Shown: positions 1-7,099, numbered from the stretch's first letter. The stretch: 8,262 nt of DNA from an uncultured Flavobacteriales bacterium (GCA_913057815.1 CAJXOV010000078.1:1-8262); one strand, 5' to 3'. A program made the numbers and translations. The notes: a model not told the origin generated them from the sequence alone.

Positions 1-119
1 GTGAGTTCATGTTGGTCAGTTTCGAAGTTAACCACCACAGATTTTTCTGTGATTTTAGCATGCAAACAATTGGCGGAAAGGGTGACGAGTAGTATGAGAA
101 GGTATTTATTTTTCATCAT
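1..119 (-). CDS. N-terminal fragment of an exported protein, possibly OmpA-like (cut by window edge)
   Basis: Reading the minus strand from the ATG at 117-119 gives 39 codons that run off the left edge with no stop. The product starts MMKNKYLLILLVTLSANCLHA, a basic start plus a hydrophobic stretch and a plausible signal-peptidase I site after residue 21. The mature start reads KITEKSVVVNFETDQHEL. The run VNFETDQHEL resembles the first strand of OmpA-like peptidoglycan-binding domains, which often read 'hxFDTDKxxL'; this likeness is by eye and rests on few residues. A second ATG lies at 114-116. C18 is preceded by Asn, which is a poor lipobox, so I favour a periplasmic or outer-membrane protein over a lipoprotein. 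The gene is divergent from the S51 peptidase gene. The signal peptide is well supported; the family assignment is weak. Confidence 0.6.
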   Translation of the reverse strand, partial: MMKNKYLLILLVTLSANCLHAKITEKSVVVNFETDQHEL

Positions 120-154
120 ACGTGGTTTAAAGTGTCATTCAATAAACTATCAGA

Positions 155-180
155 GATTGAGAATATTGCATTTTTCAATC
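155..180. repeat. Small imperfect palindrome in the divergent intergenic region
   Basis: GATTGA at 155-160 is matched by TCAATC at 175-180. After one mismatch the pairing could extend by two A-T pairs around an AT-rich centre. It lies between the two divergent genes (gap 120-246). It could be an operator or just chance in AT-rich DNA. No good TAnnTTTG promoter element was found for either gene in this gap. Confidence 0.25.
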
Positions 181-246
181 GGAAGTTTTCCAACTTAATT
201 TCATCAAGTACGCCTAGGTTACTATCTTCATTAAAAATTTCGAACT

Positions 247-1545
247 ATGCGAATCTTATGTCTTTTTTCTGTTTTACTACTCTTTTCAGTCTCCTCGATA
301 AGCCAGTTTACGTACACCAGTTATTTCACCGGAAATGAAACTGACGTGGTTACTACTCCTATGGGAGGAATCTGTTTAATGGGCGGTTCTACAGAAAATG
401 ATGAAGCTATGAAGTGGTTTCTGCATCGAGCAGATGGAGGAGATGTTTTGGTAATAAGAGCCAGTGGATCTGATGGGTATAATGATTACTTATTCTCTGA
501 ATTAGGAGTAACAGTAAACTCGGTAGAATCTATCGTATTCCTGGGTGCTCCAGCCAGTAACGAAGAAGAAATTCATACGAGTATCATGAATGCTGAAGCT
601 ATATGGATAGCGGGTGGAGACCAATGGGATTATGTTTCTTATTGGAGAGATTCACCAATTCAGGACCTGATTAATTCAGCTATTACCGAAAGAAATATAG
701 TAATAGGAGGAACCAGCGCAGGTATGGCCATACTTGGAAGTCACTATTTCTCAGCTGAAAACGGAACGGTTACATCTGAAGAGGCGTTGCAAAATCCATA
801 TAGAACCGATGTAACTGTCAGCAGTGAGCCTTTTATTGAAAATGAACATTTACAGGATGTAATTACGGACACACATTATGATGATCCAGATAGAAAAGGA
901 AGGCATTTAACCTTCCTAGCTCGAATTATCCAAGATGAAGGAGTTTATGCCAAAGGATTGGCTTGCGAAGAAAGAACTGCAGTTTGCATAGATGAGAATG
1001 GAATAGCTAGTGTCTACGGAAACGACCCTTTGAATGATTTCGCATATTTCATACATGCTAATTGTGAATTAGAAAACGGAACTCCTGAAAATTGCACCGC
1101 TAATGAACCACTTACATGGAATCATGCAGGAGCAGCGCTTAAAGTTTATAAAGTTCAAGGACAACCAGATGGCAACAATAGTTTCAATCTAAACGACTGG
1201 CAAATTGGAGAAGGAGGAGTATGGGAAGAGTGGAGTGCTGATAATGGAGAGTTAAATATATCGGCTTCGGAACCTTTAGATTGTCCAGTGTTTATAGAAG
1301 AAACAGAAGAAGATAAAAAGATCACAGTTTATCCGAATCCTTCACAAGGCTTTTTTCAAATCAGTGGACTTCAGCCCGGAGAAATCAGGAGCATGCTCAT
1401 TAGAGATGTAGCAGGTAAAACTGTTCATCAGGTTTCTACTGTAACTGCTAAATCAGTAGACATCAGATTTTTAAAAGCAGGATCCTACTTTCTGTCATTA
1501 ACCCATAGTGCAGGAACTGAAACAGAAATACTCATCATAGAATAA
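247..1545 (+). CDS. Secreted S51-family (cyanophycinase-like) peptidase with T9SS sorting domain
   Basis: A 432-residue exported hydrolase. Residues 1-20 (MRILCLFSVLLLFSVSSISQ) form a signal peptide, which supports the ATG at 247. Residues about 36-270 are a peptidase S51 fold, the class-I-amidotransferase-like family of cyanophycinase and aspartyl dipeptidase. Visible motifs are GGSTEND (46-52), the AEAIWIAGGDQ segment (117-125) and the nucleophile elbow GGTSAGM (154-160) with Ser157. DTHYDDPDRKGRH (208-220) supplies the likely catalytic His210. EERTAV (241-246) supplies the likely acid Glu242, by analogy with the Ser-His-Glu triad of cyanophycinase. Residues about 357-432, starting KITVYPNPSQGFF and ending in KAGSYFLSLTH and a short tail, are a typical T9SS type A sorting domain. 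The enzyme is therefore probably released or anchored outside the outer membrane. Substrate is unknown: cyanophycin or other beta-aspartyl peptides are family possibilities. The next gene starts 4 bases downstream. Confidence 0.88.
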   Translation: MRILCLFSVLLLFSVSSISQFTYTSYFTGNETDVVTTPMGGICLMGGSTENDEAMKWFLHRADGGDVLVIRASGSDGYNDYLFSELGVTVNSVESIVFLGAPASNEEEIHTSIMNAEAIWIAGGDQWDYVSYWRDSPIQDLINSAITERNIVIGGTSAGMAILGSHYFSAENGTVTSEEALQNPYRTDVTVSSEPFIENEHLQDVITDTHYDDPDRKGRHLTFLARIIQDEGVYAKGLACEERTAVCIDENGIASVYGNDPLNDFAYFIHANCELENGTPENCTANEPLTWNHAGAALKVYKVQGQPDGNNSFNLNDWQIGEGGVWEEWSADNGELNISASEPLDCPVFIEETEEDKKITVYPNPSQGFFQISGLQPGEIRSMLIRDVAGKTVHQVSTVTAKSVDIRFLKAGSYFLSLTHSAGTETEILIIE

Positions 1546-1549
1546 CCCC

Positions 1550-1876
1550 ATGCTTAAATTTGGATTGATCATAGGAGTAGGAGCAGCTTTCTTGAGATTG
1601 GCTAAAAAGTACAATAAACTTCCATGGCTTTTCGGCATACTTGGAGGAGGATTATCCATTATGTTCATGACTGTTGTTTCAGTTATCTTACTACAGATTA
1701 ATCCACAGTCTTTAACCACAGAGAGTGGTATAGTGGATTGATTCAAGCTACTTTTTCTTTCCTTAGCCATAAGCGGTTTTTTATGCTGGCTAATGTATAT
1801 GCTTATAGAGTATTTATGGAAGAAAGAACTTAGAACTCATTTACCATCTGAAACTTTGGATGAGGATCTCAGCTGA
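1550..1876 (+). pseudogene. Small two-helix membrane protein, first of a tandem paralog pair, interrupted by internal TGA
   Basis: The intact part (1550-1741) encodes 63 residues, MLKFGLIIGVGAAF to TTESGIVD, and ends at TGA 1739-1741. The same frame then stays open for 44 codons (FKLLFLSLAISG to LPSETLDEDLS) and stops at TGA 1874-1876. The second half continues the same protein. It aligns without gaps across the stop with the downstream paralog: GAAFLRLA to GRAFYRLA, FKLLFLSLAIS to FALSIMAIAVS, and C-terminal LDEDL in both. The internal TGA falls opposite an Asp codon of the paralog. Restored, both copies have 108 codons. The predicted product has two membrane helices and a charged C-terminus. 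The start lies 4 bases after the S51 peptidase stop, so they are probably cotranscribed. It may be a pseudogene, a sequencing error, or an expressed 63-residue fragment. Function unknown. Confidence 0.7.
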
Positions 1877-1890
1877 GCTATAAATCATAA

Positions 1891-1914
1891 AAAGGGCTTA
1901 TTTTTGTGCTCTTT
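1891..1914 (+). terminator. Weak stem-loop after the first small membrane gene
   Basis: AAAGGGC (1891-1897) can pair with GCTCTTT (1908-1914), seven pairs including one G-T, around a ten-base T-rich loop. No long T-run follows, so this would be a weak terminator at best. It also overlaps the candidate promoter of the next gene. It may be coincidental. Confidence 0.25.
1899..1906 (+). promoter_or_regulatory. Candidate -7 promoter element for the second small membrane gene
   Basis: TATTTTTG fits the Bacteroidota -7 consensus TAnnTTTG. Its last base is 27 bases before the ATG at 1933, the same distance as between the SulP -7 element and its ATG. No clear -33 TTG was found. It supports 1933 as the ancestral start of this copy. 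Confidence 0.4.
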
Positions 1915-1932
1915 ACTAATCAACTTACCAGT

Positions 1933-2254
1933 ATGTTAGGCATTAATTTATTTTATAGGCAGGGCTTTTTATCGTTTAGCTGCTGATTTTGGAAGACACC
2001 AGTGGGGAATGGCTATAGCAGGATTGGCTGTTTATTTTGGAAGCCAAGTGGTTTTTGGTTTAGTTCTAGCAATCTTTGTAGAGACAGATTATGATGGAAA
2101 TTTCGTAGGTATCAATGATTTTGCTCTATCGATTATGGCTATAGCAGTTTCTGCATTATGTACATGGGCATTTTATGAGTATTTAAAAAACTCATGGAGG
2201 AAGAATAAGAAAGTTGGAGATTATGAACTCTTAGATGAGGATTTAACTGAATAA
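1933..2254 (+). pseudogene. Small two-helix membrane protein, second tandem paralog, apparent N-terminal frameshift
   Basis: The longest ATG-initiated frame is 2009-2254 (81 residues, MAIAGLAVYFGSQVVFG to ELLDEDLTE). The coding signal clearly begins earlier: the same frame upstream reads IGRAFYRLAADFGRHQWG from 1955, matching GAAFLRLAKKYNKLPW in the first copy, but it has no ATG, GTG or TTG and meets TAG at 1937-1939. The ATG at 1933 opens another frame reading MLGINLFY (1933-1956), which then hits a stop. Joining MLGINLFY to IGRAF and restoring about 5 lost bases near 1955 gives 10 residues before GRAF, exactly as in the first copy. I infer a small deletion or assembly error there. A +1 ribosomal shift at TAT-AGG is a remote alternative. 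The protein has two probable membrane helices and a charged tail. Function unknown. Confidence 0.65.
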
Positions 2255-2281
2255 GGTTTCTTCTCAGCTTTTTTAAAACAG

Positions 2282-2289
2282 TATCTTTG
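2282..2289 (+). promoter_or_regulatory. -7 promoter element of the SulP transporter gene
   Basis: TATCTTTG is a perfect match to TAnnTTTG and is followed by C, as is common in flavobacterial promoters. The ATG at 2316 lies 27 bases after the element, leaving a leader of roughly 20 bases. A weak T-rich -33 candidate is at 2255-2260. This suggests the transporter is transcribed independently of the small membrane genes. Confidence 0.6.
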
Positions 2290-2315
2290 CACGCTTTTTC
2301 ACGTAAGTAATTCCC

Positions 2316-3983
2316 ATGATTAAGCACGCACTAAGAAATTTCACGTTCAATCCTAAAGATGATATTCTATCAGGTTTAACTGTGGCTATAGCCTTGGTTC
2401 CTGAAGCAGTAGCATTTGCATTCGTAGCAGGATTGTCTCCTATGGTAGGATTATATGGAGCGTTTATGATGGGAATAGTAACTGCTATTTTCGGAGGAAG
2501 ACCAGGGATGATCTCTGGAGCTACAGGTGCTACAGCTGTAGTAATGATAGCTCTAATTAAAGGAGGGGAACTGATGGGAGCTGCCCAGGGAATAGAAAAC
2601 GGAGGATTATTATTTCTACTAGTCACCTTGTTTATGGTAGGAATTATTCAAATTTCTGCGGGTTTGTTTAAGTTAGGAAAGTTTGTAAGATTGATTCCAC
2701 ATCCAGTAATGATGGGTTTTGTGAATGGTTTGGCCATAGTAATCTTCTTAGCACAATCAGGAATGTTTATGAAACCCGTATTAGAAAATGGGGCTAAAAT
2801 TCCATTACCTAAAGAAGACGGAAATGGGTTCATTACGGAATGGCTTCAAGGAACTGAACTATGGACAATGCTCGGCTTAGTAGCTTTAACCATGGCTATT
2901 ATGCATTTTCTTCCTAAACTCACTAAGAAGATTCCTTCTGCATTAGTGGCTATAGCAGTAGTAACTTGTATTGTTATTTTCGGTCATATAGACACAGCTA
3001 CAGTAGCTTCGTTTATTACAGATGGTCTTCCTGATGGACAAACGGGAGGAGTAAGTGGTGGTTTTCCATCATTTAGATTTGATGTTCTAAATCCAGCTTT
3101 ATATACGAGCTCTAATCTTATGTTTATGCTTCCATTTGCTTTTATTCTTGCAGCGGTAGGATTAATAGAGTCACTAATGACACTGAACTTAGTGGATGAA
3201 TTAACAGAAACTAGAGGAAGCGGAAACAGAGAATGTGTAGCTCAAGGAAGTGCCAATATTCTAAATGGATTTTTCGGTGGAATGGGTGGTTGTGCCATGA
3301 TTGGTCAGTCTATTATCAATGTAAACTCAGGAGGAAGAGGAAGACTTTCAGGAATAACGGCAGCTTTAGCCTTGTTAGTTTTCATATTGGTAGGAGCTCC
3401 TGTCATTGATAAAATTCCTATTGCAGCGCTAGTAGGAGTGATGTTTATGGTAGTAATTGGAACTTTCGCATGGAGTAGCTTTAGAATTCTACATAAAATC
3501 CCTCGACCTGATGCATTCGTGCTGATAGCAGTTTCCGCTATAACAGTATGGCAAGATTTGGCCATAGCAGTAATAGCAGGGGTGATTATGTCGGCTCTAG
3601 TATTCGCATGGAAGAATGCCACTATGATTAGAGCCAGAAAGACTGTGAAAGATGATGGAACTAAGGTGTATACTATTTGGGGACCATTATTTTTCGGTTC
3701 AGTGCAGAACTTCAATGCTAAATTCGACCCTGCCGGTGACCCCGAAAGTATAGAAATCGATTTTATCGAATCTAAAGTATCTGATCATTCGGGAATGGAA
3801 GCCATAAGAGGTATAGCTAATAAATATGCAGCTTTAGGTAAGAAAGTAAAACTTACTCACCTTAGTCCTGATTGTAAGGCATTACTTTTAAAAGGAAATG
3901 ATAGTTTTAATCAAGTAATCGAAGAATCTATAGAAGATCCGAGGTATTATGTGGTTACAGATACTGTAGATAAGGAGGTTTAA
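2316..3983 (+). CDS. SulP-family (SLC26-type) inorganic anion transporter with STAS domain
   Basis: A 555-residue inner-membrane transporter, a usual length for the family. Residues about 10-435 form the hydrophobic transport domain. The SulP N-terminal signature is at 12-78: DDILSGLTVAIALVPEAVAF, then a GLSPMVGLYGAF segment and SGATGATAVVM. A conserved core with GGMGGCAMIGQSIINVNSGG is at 320-340 and GRLSGI at 342-347. Residues about 450-548 are a cytoplasmic STAS domain. In it, DHSGMEAI (490-497) places Ser492 where the anti-sigma-factor antagonist SpoIIAA carries its phosphorylated serine. Family members move sulfate, bicarbonate or other anions, often with sodium or protons; the sequence alone does not settle the substrate and no carbonic anhydrase or sulfate-assimilation gene is adjacent. 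The ATG at 2316 is supported by the promoter at 2282. The gene is convergent with the 263-residue protein gene, 33 bases away. Confidence 0.92.
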   Translation: MIKHALRNFTFNPKDDILSGLTVAIALVPEAVAFAFVAGLSPMVGLYGAFMMGIVTAIFGGRPGMISGATGATAVVMIALIKGGELMGAAQGIENGGLLFLLVTLFMVGIIQISAGLFKLGKFVRLIPHPVMMGFVNGLAIVIFLAQSGMFMKPVLENGAKIPLPKEDGNGFITEWLQGTELWTMLGLVALTMAIMHFLPKLTKKIPSALVAIAVVTCIVIFGHIDTATVASFITDGLPDGQTGGVSGGFPSFRFDVLNPALYTSSNLMFMLPFAFILAAVGLIESLMTLNLVDELTETRGSGNRECVAQGSANILNGFFGGMGGCAMIGQSIINVNSGGRGRLSGITAALALLVFILVGAPVIDKIPIAALVGVMFMVVIGTFAWSSFRILHKIPRPDAFVLIAVSAITVWQDLAIAVIAGVIMSALVFAWKNATMIRARKTVKDDGTKVYTIWGPLFFGSVQNFNAKFDPAGDPESIEIDFIESKVSDHSGMEAIRGIANKYAALGKKVKLTHLSPDCKALLLKGNDSFNQVIEESIEDPRYYVVTDTVDKEV

Positions 3984-4008
3984 CTCCGTTTTGCCTTTTG
4001 ATAAAACT

Positions 4009-4061
4009 GAATACGTTTAATACCAACTAAAATTCGATCGAGTGTTTTGGGGAACGTATTC
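4009..4061. repeat. 9-bp inverted repeat around the 3' end of the 263-residue protein gene
   Basis: GAATACGTT (4009-4017) is the exact reverse complement of AACGTATTC (4053-4061), 35 bases apart. The left arm overlaps the stop codon of the minus-strand gene, and the right arm lies in its last codons. It could form a long-loop stem near the convergent gene ends, but there is no T-run typical of an intrinsic terminator and it may be chance. Confidence 0.3.
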
Positions 4062-4808
4062 GTATTGATAAACGTTAAAGAAGAACTCATCTAAAGACTC
4101 TAGTACATCGTACGAGTAATACGCGTAGTCTAATTTTCTCAAAGTTCTATTGTCAAGGATAATATTGTCGAGTTTAGCTGGTCGGTTTTGAAATGAATAA
4201 CTAATTCTCTTCCACATTACGCTACTGAATTTATGTAAGAGGAAGATATTCCCACCTAACGGCTGAATAACCTTGTACAAATCTTCAGTTCTTTTATATA
4301 ACTGTGGAATGGTTTTGTCTAGAAGGTTTAGCTCATGTATTAACTCCCTTCTCATTCTAGTGCCTTTCGAATTTAGGGGTAAGTAACCTAAGAGATAGGA
4401 AACAAAATTTGGCCTGAAGTATTCTTTTAATTCCGAGTTTCTTAATACATCTCTAAAAAACTTCCCGTCAGTAGGAACTTCAGTTTGAATAGCTCTTATG
4501 TAATGATAAAACAGGCGCGACTTTCCTGGAGTTATTTCTTCTAGAAACACTTTTTCGTAACTCTGTGCGTCATAGAAACTATAATTCGGACCAACTCTTA
4601 CATCGGTGAAATAACGCGCTCTTTTATCTTTTGGATGAGCTTTTCTTAGTGTTCTTTCTACAAGTATTACTTTCTTCAGAATTAGATCTGCCAATATAAA
4701 TTTCAAATAGTCCAAAATGGTGCTATTTGAGTTTTCTATGAGCAGGTAAACTTCAGCAGGTTCTTCTGAATGTAGTATGTCTTTAGCAGTTTTATTCAAT
4801 GTTTTCAA
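4017..4808 (-). CDS. Hypothetical protein, 263 residues, no ATG start
   Basis: I do not recognise a family. The frame is long and open, with normal composition, and stops with TAA at 4017-4019. There is no signal peptide or membrane segment, so a cytoplasmic protein is likely. The N-terminal 55 residues (AEVYLLIENSNSTILDYLKFILADLILKKVILVERT) look like helices followed by a strand, compatible with a winged-helix-like element but not proof of one. A basic stretch AHPKDKRAR (57-65) follows, and the C-terminus is rich in Tyr, Phe and Asn. There is no ATG in frame before Met152 and none upstream before the in-frame stop at 4872-4874. Candidate starts are TTG at 4806-4808 or TTG at 4797-4799. The first overlaps a candidate -7 element, so the second is possible. 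A terminator separates it from the S46 gene, so it is probably its own unit. Confidence 0.7.
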   Translation of the reverse strand: MKTLNKTAKDILHSEEPAEVYLLIENSNSTILDYLKFILADLILKKVILVERTLRKAHPKDKRARYFTDVRVGPNYSFYDAQSYEKVFLEEITPGKSRLFYHYIRAIQTEVPTDGKFFRDVLRNSELKEYFRPNFVSYLLGYLPLNSKGTRMRRELIHELNLLDKTIPQLYKRTEDLYKVIQPLGGNIFLLHKFSSVMWKRISYSFQNRPAKLDNIILDNRTLRKLDYAYYSYDVLESLDEFFFNVYQYEYVPQNTRSNFSWY

Positions 4809-4813
4809 ATATA
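4806..4813 (-). promoter_or_regulatory. Candidate -7 element for the 263-residue protein gene
   Basis: On the minus strand this reads TATATTTG, a match to TAnnTTTG, just downstream of the S46 terminator where a new promoter is expected. It overlaps the TTG at 4806-4808. If it is real, transcription would start near 4800 and the mRNA would be nearly leaderless with a TTG at 4797-4799. AT-rich DNA makes chance matches common. Confidence 0.35.
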
Positions 4814-4822
4814 TAGATAAAA

Positions 4823-4853
4823 AAAAACCACCCAGAATATCTGAGTGGTTTTT
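4823..4853 (-). terminator. Intrinsic terminator of the S46 peptidase transcript
   Basis: AAAAACCAC (4823-4831) pairs with GTGGTTTTT (4845-4853). After one mismatch the stem continues with CAG/CTG (4833-4835 with 4841-4843) around a short AATAT loop. On the minus strand the hairpin is followed by nine T (complement of 4819-4827), as in a rho-independent terminator. It begins 23 bases after the S46 stop codon. The plus-strand side also ends in T-rich sequence, so it could work in both directions. Confidence 0.85.
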
Positions 4854-4876
4854 ATATATTGAATAATTAATTTATT

Positions 4877-7099
4877 CTAGTGCATTTCCTCAACCTCTTC
4901 AGTTTCGATCTCTAGAACTGGTTCTGGCATTACCATTTTTCTTTCAGTAACTAAATCCATTTCCTCTATAAGGTTAGTAGCACCTGCAAATTTATCTATG
5001 ATAAATAACACGTATCTAATATCTACAGATATAGTTCTTTGTAATTCTGGTTCGAAAGCGATATCTCCACTCATAGCTTCCCAGTTACCATCAAAAGCTA
5101 ATCCTATCAAATGACCATCTCCGTTTATTACAGGACTTCCAGAGTTTCCTCCAGTAATATCATTGTCAGATAAGAAACATACTATTAAATCTCCGTTAGC
5201 ATCTGAATATGTACCGAAATCTTCAGCCTCTATTAGTTCTTTAAGCTTCCCTGGAACTATGAATTCTGGATTAGAAGGGTCTTCTTTTTCTAAAATTCCT
5301 TTATGAGTAGTAATGTAATCATAATGCTTAGCATCAGCTGGGAAATAATCCTGAACAGAACCATAACTAATTCTCATAGTAGAGTTGGCATCTGGAGAAT
5401 AGTTTTTAGAAGCATTCATCTTTCTCAAACCATCTACAAATAATCTATAACTCTGATCGTAAGCTACAGGGTCAGCATTTCCTAAACCAGTTCTGTATAG
5501 TGCTATTACAGAATTAGCAAATTGCCAAGCCATGTCCTTTTCGAATTTCTTCATTTTAGGCTTAGCTAAGAATGCATCAAAATTTGCTTTGTTAGCAAAC
5601 ATTGACTTGTCGTACATTTTATCAGCATATTTTTTAATATCTCCTTTGTACTTACCGTTTATAGTTTTAAAGATATCTGGCATTTGATCAGCAGAAATAT
5701 TCTTCATGTACATAGTCATTACTTTAACGAACATGTCTTTGTCCAACATTTCGTTGTACTCGCTGAATGAACCTTCTCCTTGAGCTTTTAATGCGGCTAG
5801 TTTGTCAGCAGGAATTTCTTTGTTTTCAGCATCGTATGATCTCTGAATTCCATTCCCCATTCTCCATGCCTTAAGCACGATATCAGCACCTGTTATTCCA
5901 GCTTCTAATAAATATTTGTCAGCTTTTACGTAAGGAGTACTAGCATTGTAATACTCTTCCATCATTTTAAGAGCATTTCCATACTTATCTTTTCTTTTAG
6001 AATCAGCATTAGCCCACTGTTGGAATTCTTTTTCTATGTCTTGTTTTTGACCATGAACATTCAGTCTCTTTAGACCTTTAGTCTGACCTATGAAATATTT
6101 CCAGTAGTTAGCTACACCAGCATATTTACTAGCATACATTAGTCTCACCTGAGGATCAGCATCCATGTGAGTTTTCATAGTTTTCAACTTTAAATCTCTT
6201 ACTTCTACTACGGCAGGGTTAGCTACATCAATAGCTTGTTTTACTCCGAAAGATGATAAGTATCTGTCAGTAGATCCAGGATATCCCATAATCATAGCAT
6301 AATCACCTTCTTCAACACCTAAAGTGCTTACTGGTAAATGATGCTTAGGAGCATATGGCTTGTTGCTTTCGCTGTAACCAGCAGGATTGTTATCAGCATC
6401 AGAATAAATTCTTAACATAGAAAAATCTCCTGTATGTCTTGGCCACATCCAGTTATCAGTATCTCCACCGAATTTCCCAATAGCTTCTGGTGGGTTTCCT
6501 ACTAATCTAATGTCACTGTAAGTTCTGTAAACCATTAAATAAAACTCATTTCCATAGAAAAAAGATTTTACTTCTGTTTCATACATTCCTCCATTAGATG
6601 ATTCTTCCATAATAGCCTGGCTTCGTTCAGCTATCATAGCTTCTCTATCTGCTTCAGGAGTATTATGGTCAATACCAGCTAATACTCTTTCTGATACATC
6701 TTCTATTCTCTCAAGAAATGAAACCACGAAATCACTAATTGGCATTTCCTGATTCTTTTCATAAGCCCAAAAACCTTTTGTAAGGTAATCATCCCCGTTT
6801 TGCACAGCTAAAGTTTGAATAGCATCATAAGCACAATGGTGGTTAGTTAGAACCAATCCTTGATCAGATATCATCTCAGCAGTACACTGACCGTAGTTCA
6901 AACGTACTATGGCATCTTTAAGGCTGGCGTTATTGATATCATAGATATCTTGAGCAGAAAGATTAAGACCTAATCCTTTCATTTCAGCTTCGTTCATCTT
7001 ATTTAAAAGACTCACTAGCCACATTCCTTCATTCGCTTTGATAGCTGAAAATGAAGTCACGGCTATTAATAATATGAGCAGTTTTTTCATCGTATTCAT
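4877..7099 (-). CDS. S46-family dipeptidyl-peptidase, DPP7 type
   Basis: A 740-residue exported serine peptidase that removes dipeptides from peptide N-termini, usually in the periplasm. Residues 1-22 (MNTMKKLLILLIAVTSFSAIKA) are a signal peptide; the mature protein starts NEGMW, as in other S46 enzymes. The chymotrypsin-like triad is visible: His88 in LTNHHC (84-89), Asp225 in RHTGDF (221-226) and Ser653 in GNSGSP (651-656). The GGDTDNWMW segment (211-219) and Asn331 in NYWK fit the family's substrate N-terminus pocket. The specificity position 18 residues after the serine is Gly671 (AFDGNWEAMSGD). Acid-specific DPP11 has Arg there, so this is DPP7-like and should prefer hydrophobic P1 residues. 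The C-terminus is acidic (EIETEEVEEMH) with no T9SS domain. The start is the first ATG; Met4 is an alternative. It begins 18 bases after the lipoprotein gene and ends in TAG. Confidence 0.93.
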   Translation of the reverse strand: MNTMKKLLILLIAVTSFSAIKANEGMWLVSLLNKMNEAEMKGLGLNLSAQDIYDINNASLKDAIVRLNYGQCTAEMISDQGLVLTNHHCAYDAIQTLAVQNGDDYLTKGFWAYEKNQEMPISDFVVSFLERIEDVSERVLAGIDHNTPEADREAMIAERSQAIMEESSNGGMYETEVKSFFYGNEFYLMVYRTYSDIRLVGNPPEAIGKFGGDTDNWMWPRHTGDFSMLRIYSDADNNPAGYSESNKPYAPKHHLPVSTLGVEEGDYAMIMGYPGSTDRYLSSFGVKQAIDVANPAVVEVRDLKLKTMKTHMDADPQVRLMYASKYAGVANYWKYFIGQTKGLKRLNVHGQKQDIEKEFQQWANADSKRKDKYGNALKMMEEYYNASTPYVKADKYLLEAGITGADIVLKAWRMGNGIQRSYDAENKEIPADKLAALKAQGEGSFSEYNEMLDKDMFVKVMTMYMKNISADQMPDIFKTINGKYKGDIKKYADKMYDKSMFANKANFDAFLAKPKMKKFEKDMAWQFANSVIALYRTGLGNADPVAYDQSYRLFVDGLRKMNASKNYSPDANSTMRISYGSVQDYFPADAKHYDYITTHKGILEKEDPSNPEFIVPGKLKELIEAEDFGTYSDANGDLIVCFLSDNDITGGNSGSPVINGDGHLIGLAFDGNWEAMSGDIAFEPELQRTISVDIRYVLFIIDKFAGATNLIEEMDLVTERKMVMPEPVLEIETEEVEEMH

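Noticed and set aside
1..198. Plus-strand open frame at the left edge
   Set aside because: The minus strand here encodes a clear signal peptide, and the plus-strand frame has no recognisable features and runs into the divergent intergenic region.
223..230. TATCTTCA as a -7 promoter element for the S51 peptidase gene
   Set aside because: It lacks the final TG of TAnnTTTG and lies only 16 bases from the ATG, closer than the other elements in this window.
1739..1741. TGA as selenocysteine or reassigned tryptophan
   Set aside because: The paralog has Asp at this place, no SECIS-like hairpin is evident, TGA ends the same frame at 1874-1876, and Trp elsewhere is TGG.
3305..3715. 136-codon minus-strand frame within the SulP gene, plus similar ones at 2273-2626 and 2648-2833
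   Set aside because: They are shadows of a strongly supported transporter gene; their Thr/Ala/Ile-rich composition is what antisense of membrane-protein codons gives.
3984..4016. Terminator between the convergent SulP and 263-residue protein genes
   Set aside because: GTTTT and AAAAC could pair around about ten bases, but the stem is five weak pairs with no T-run after it.
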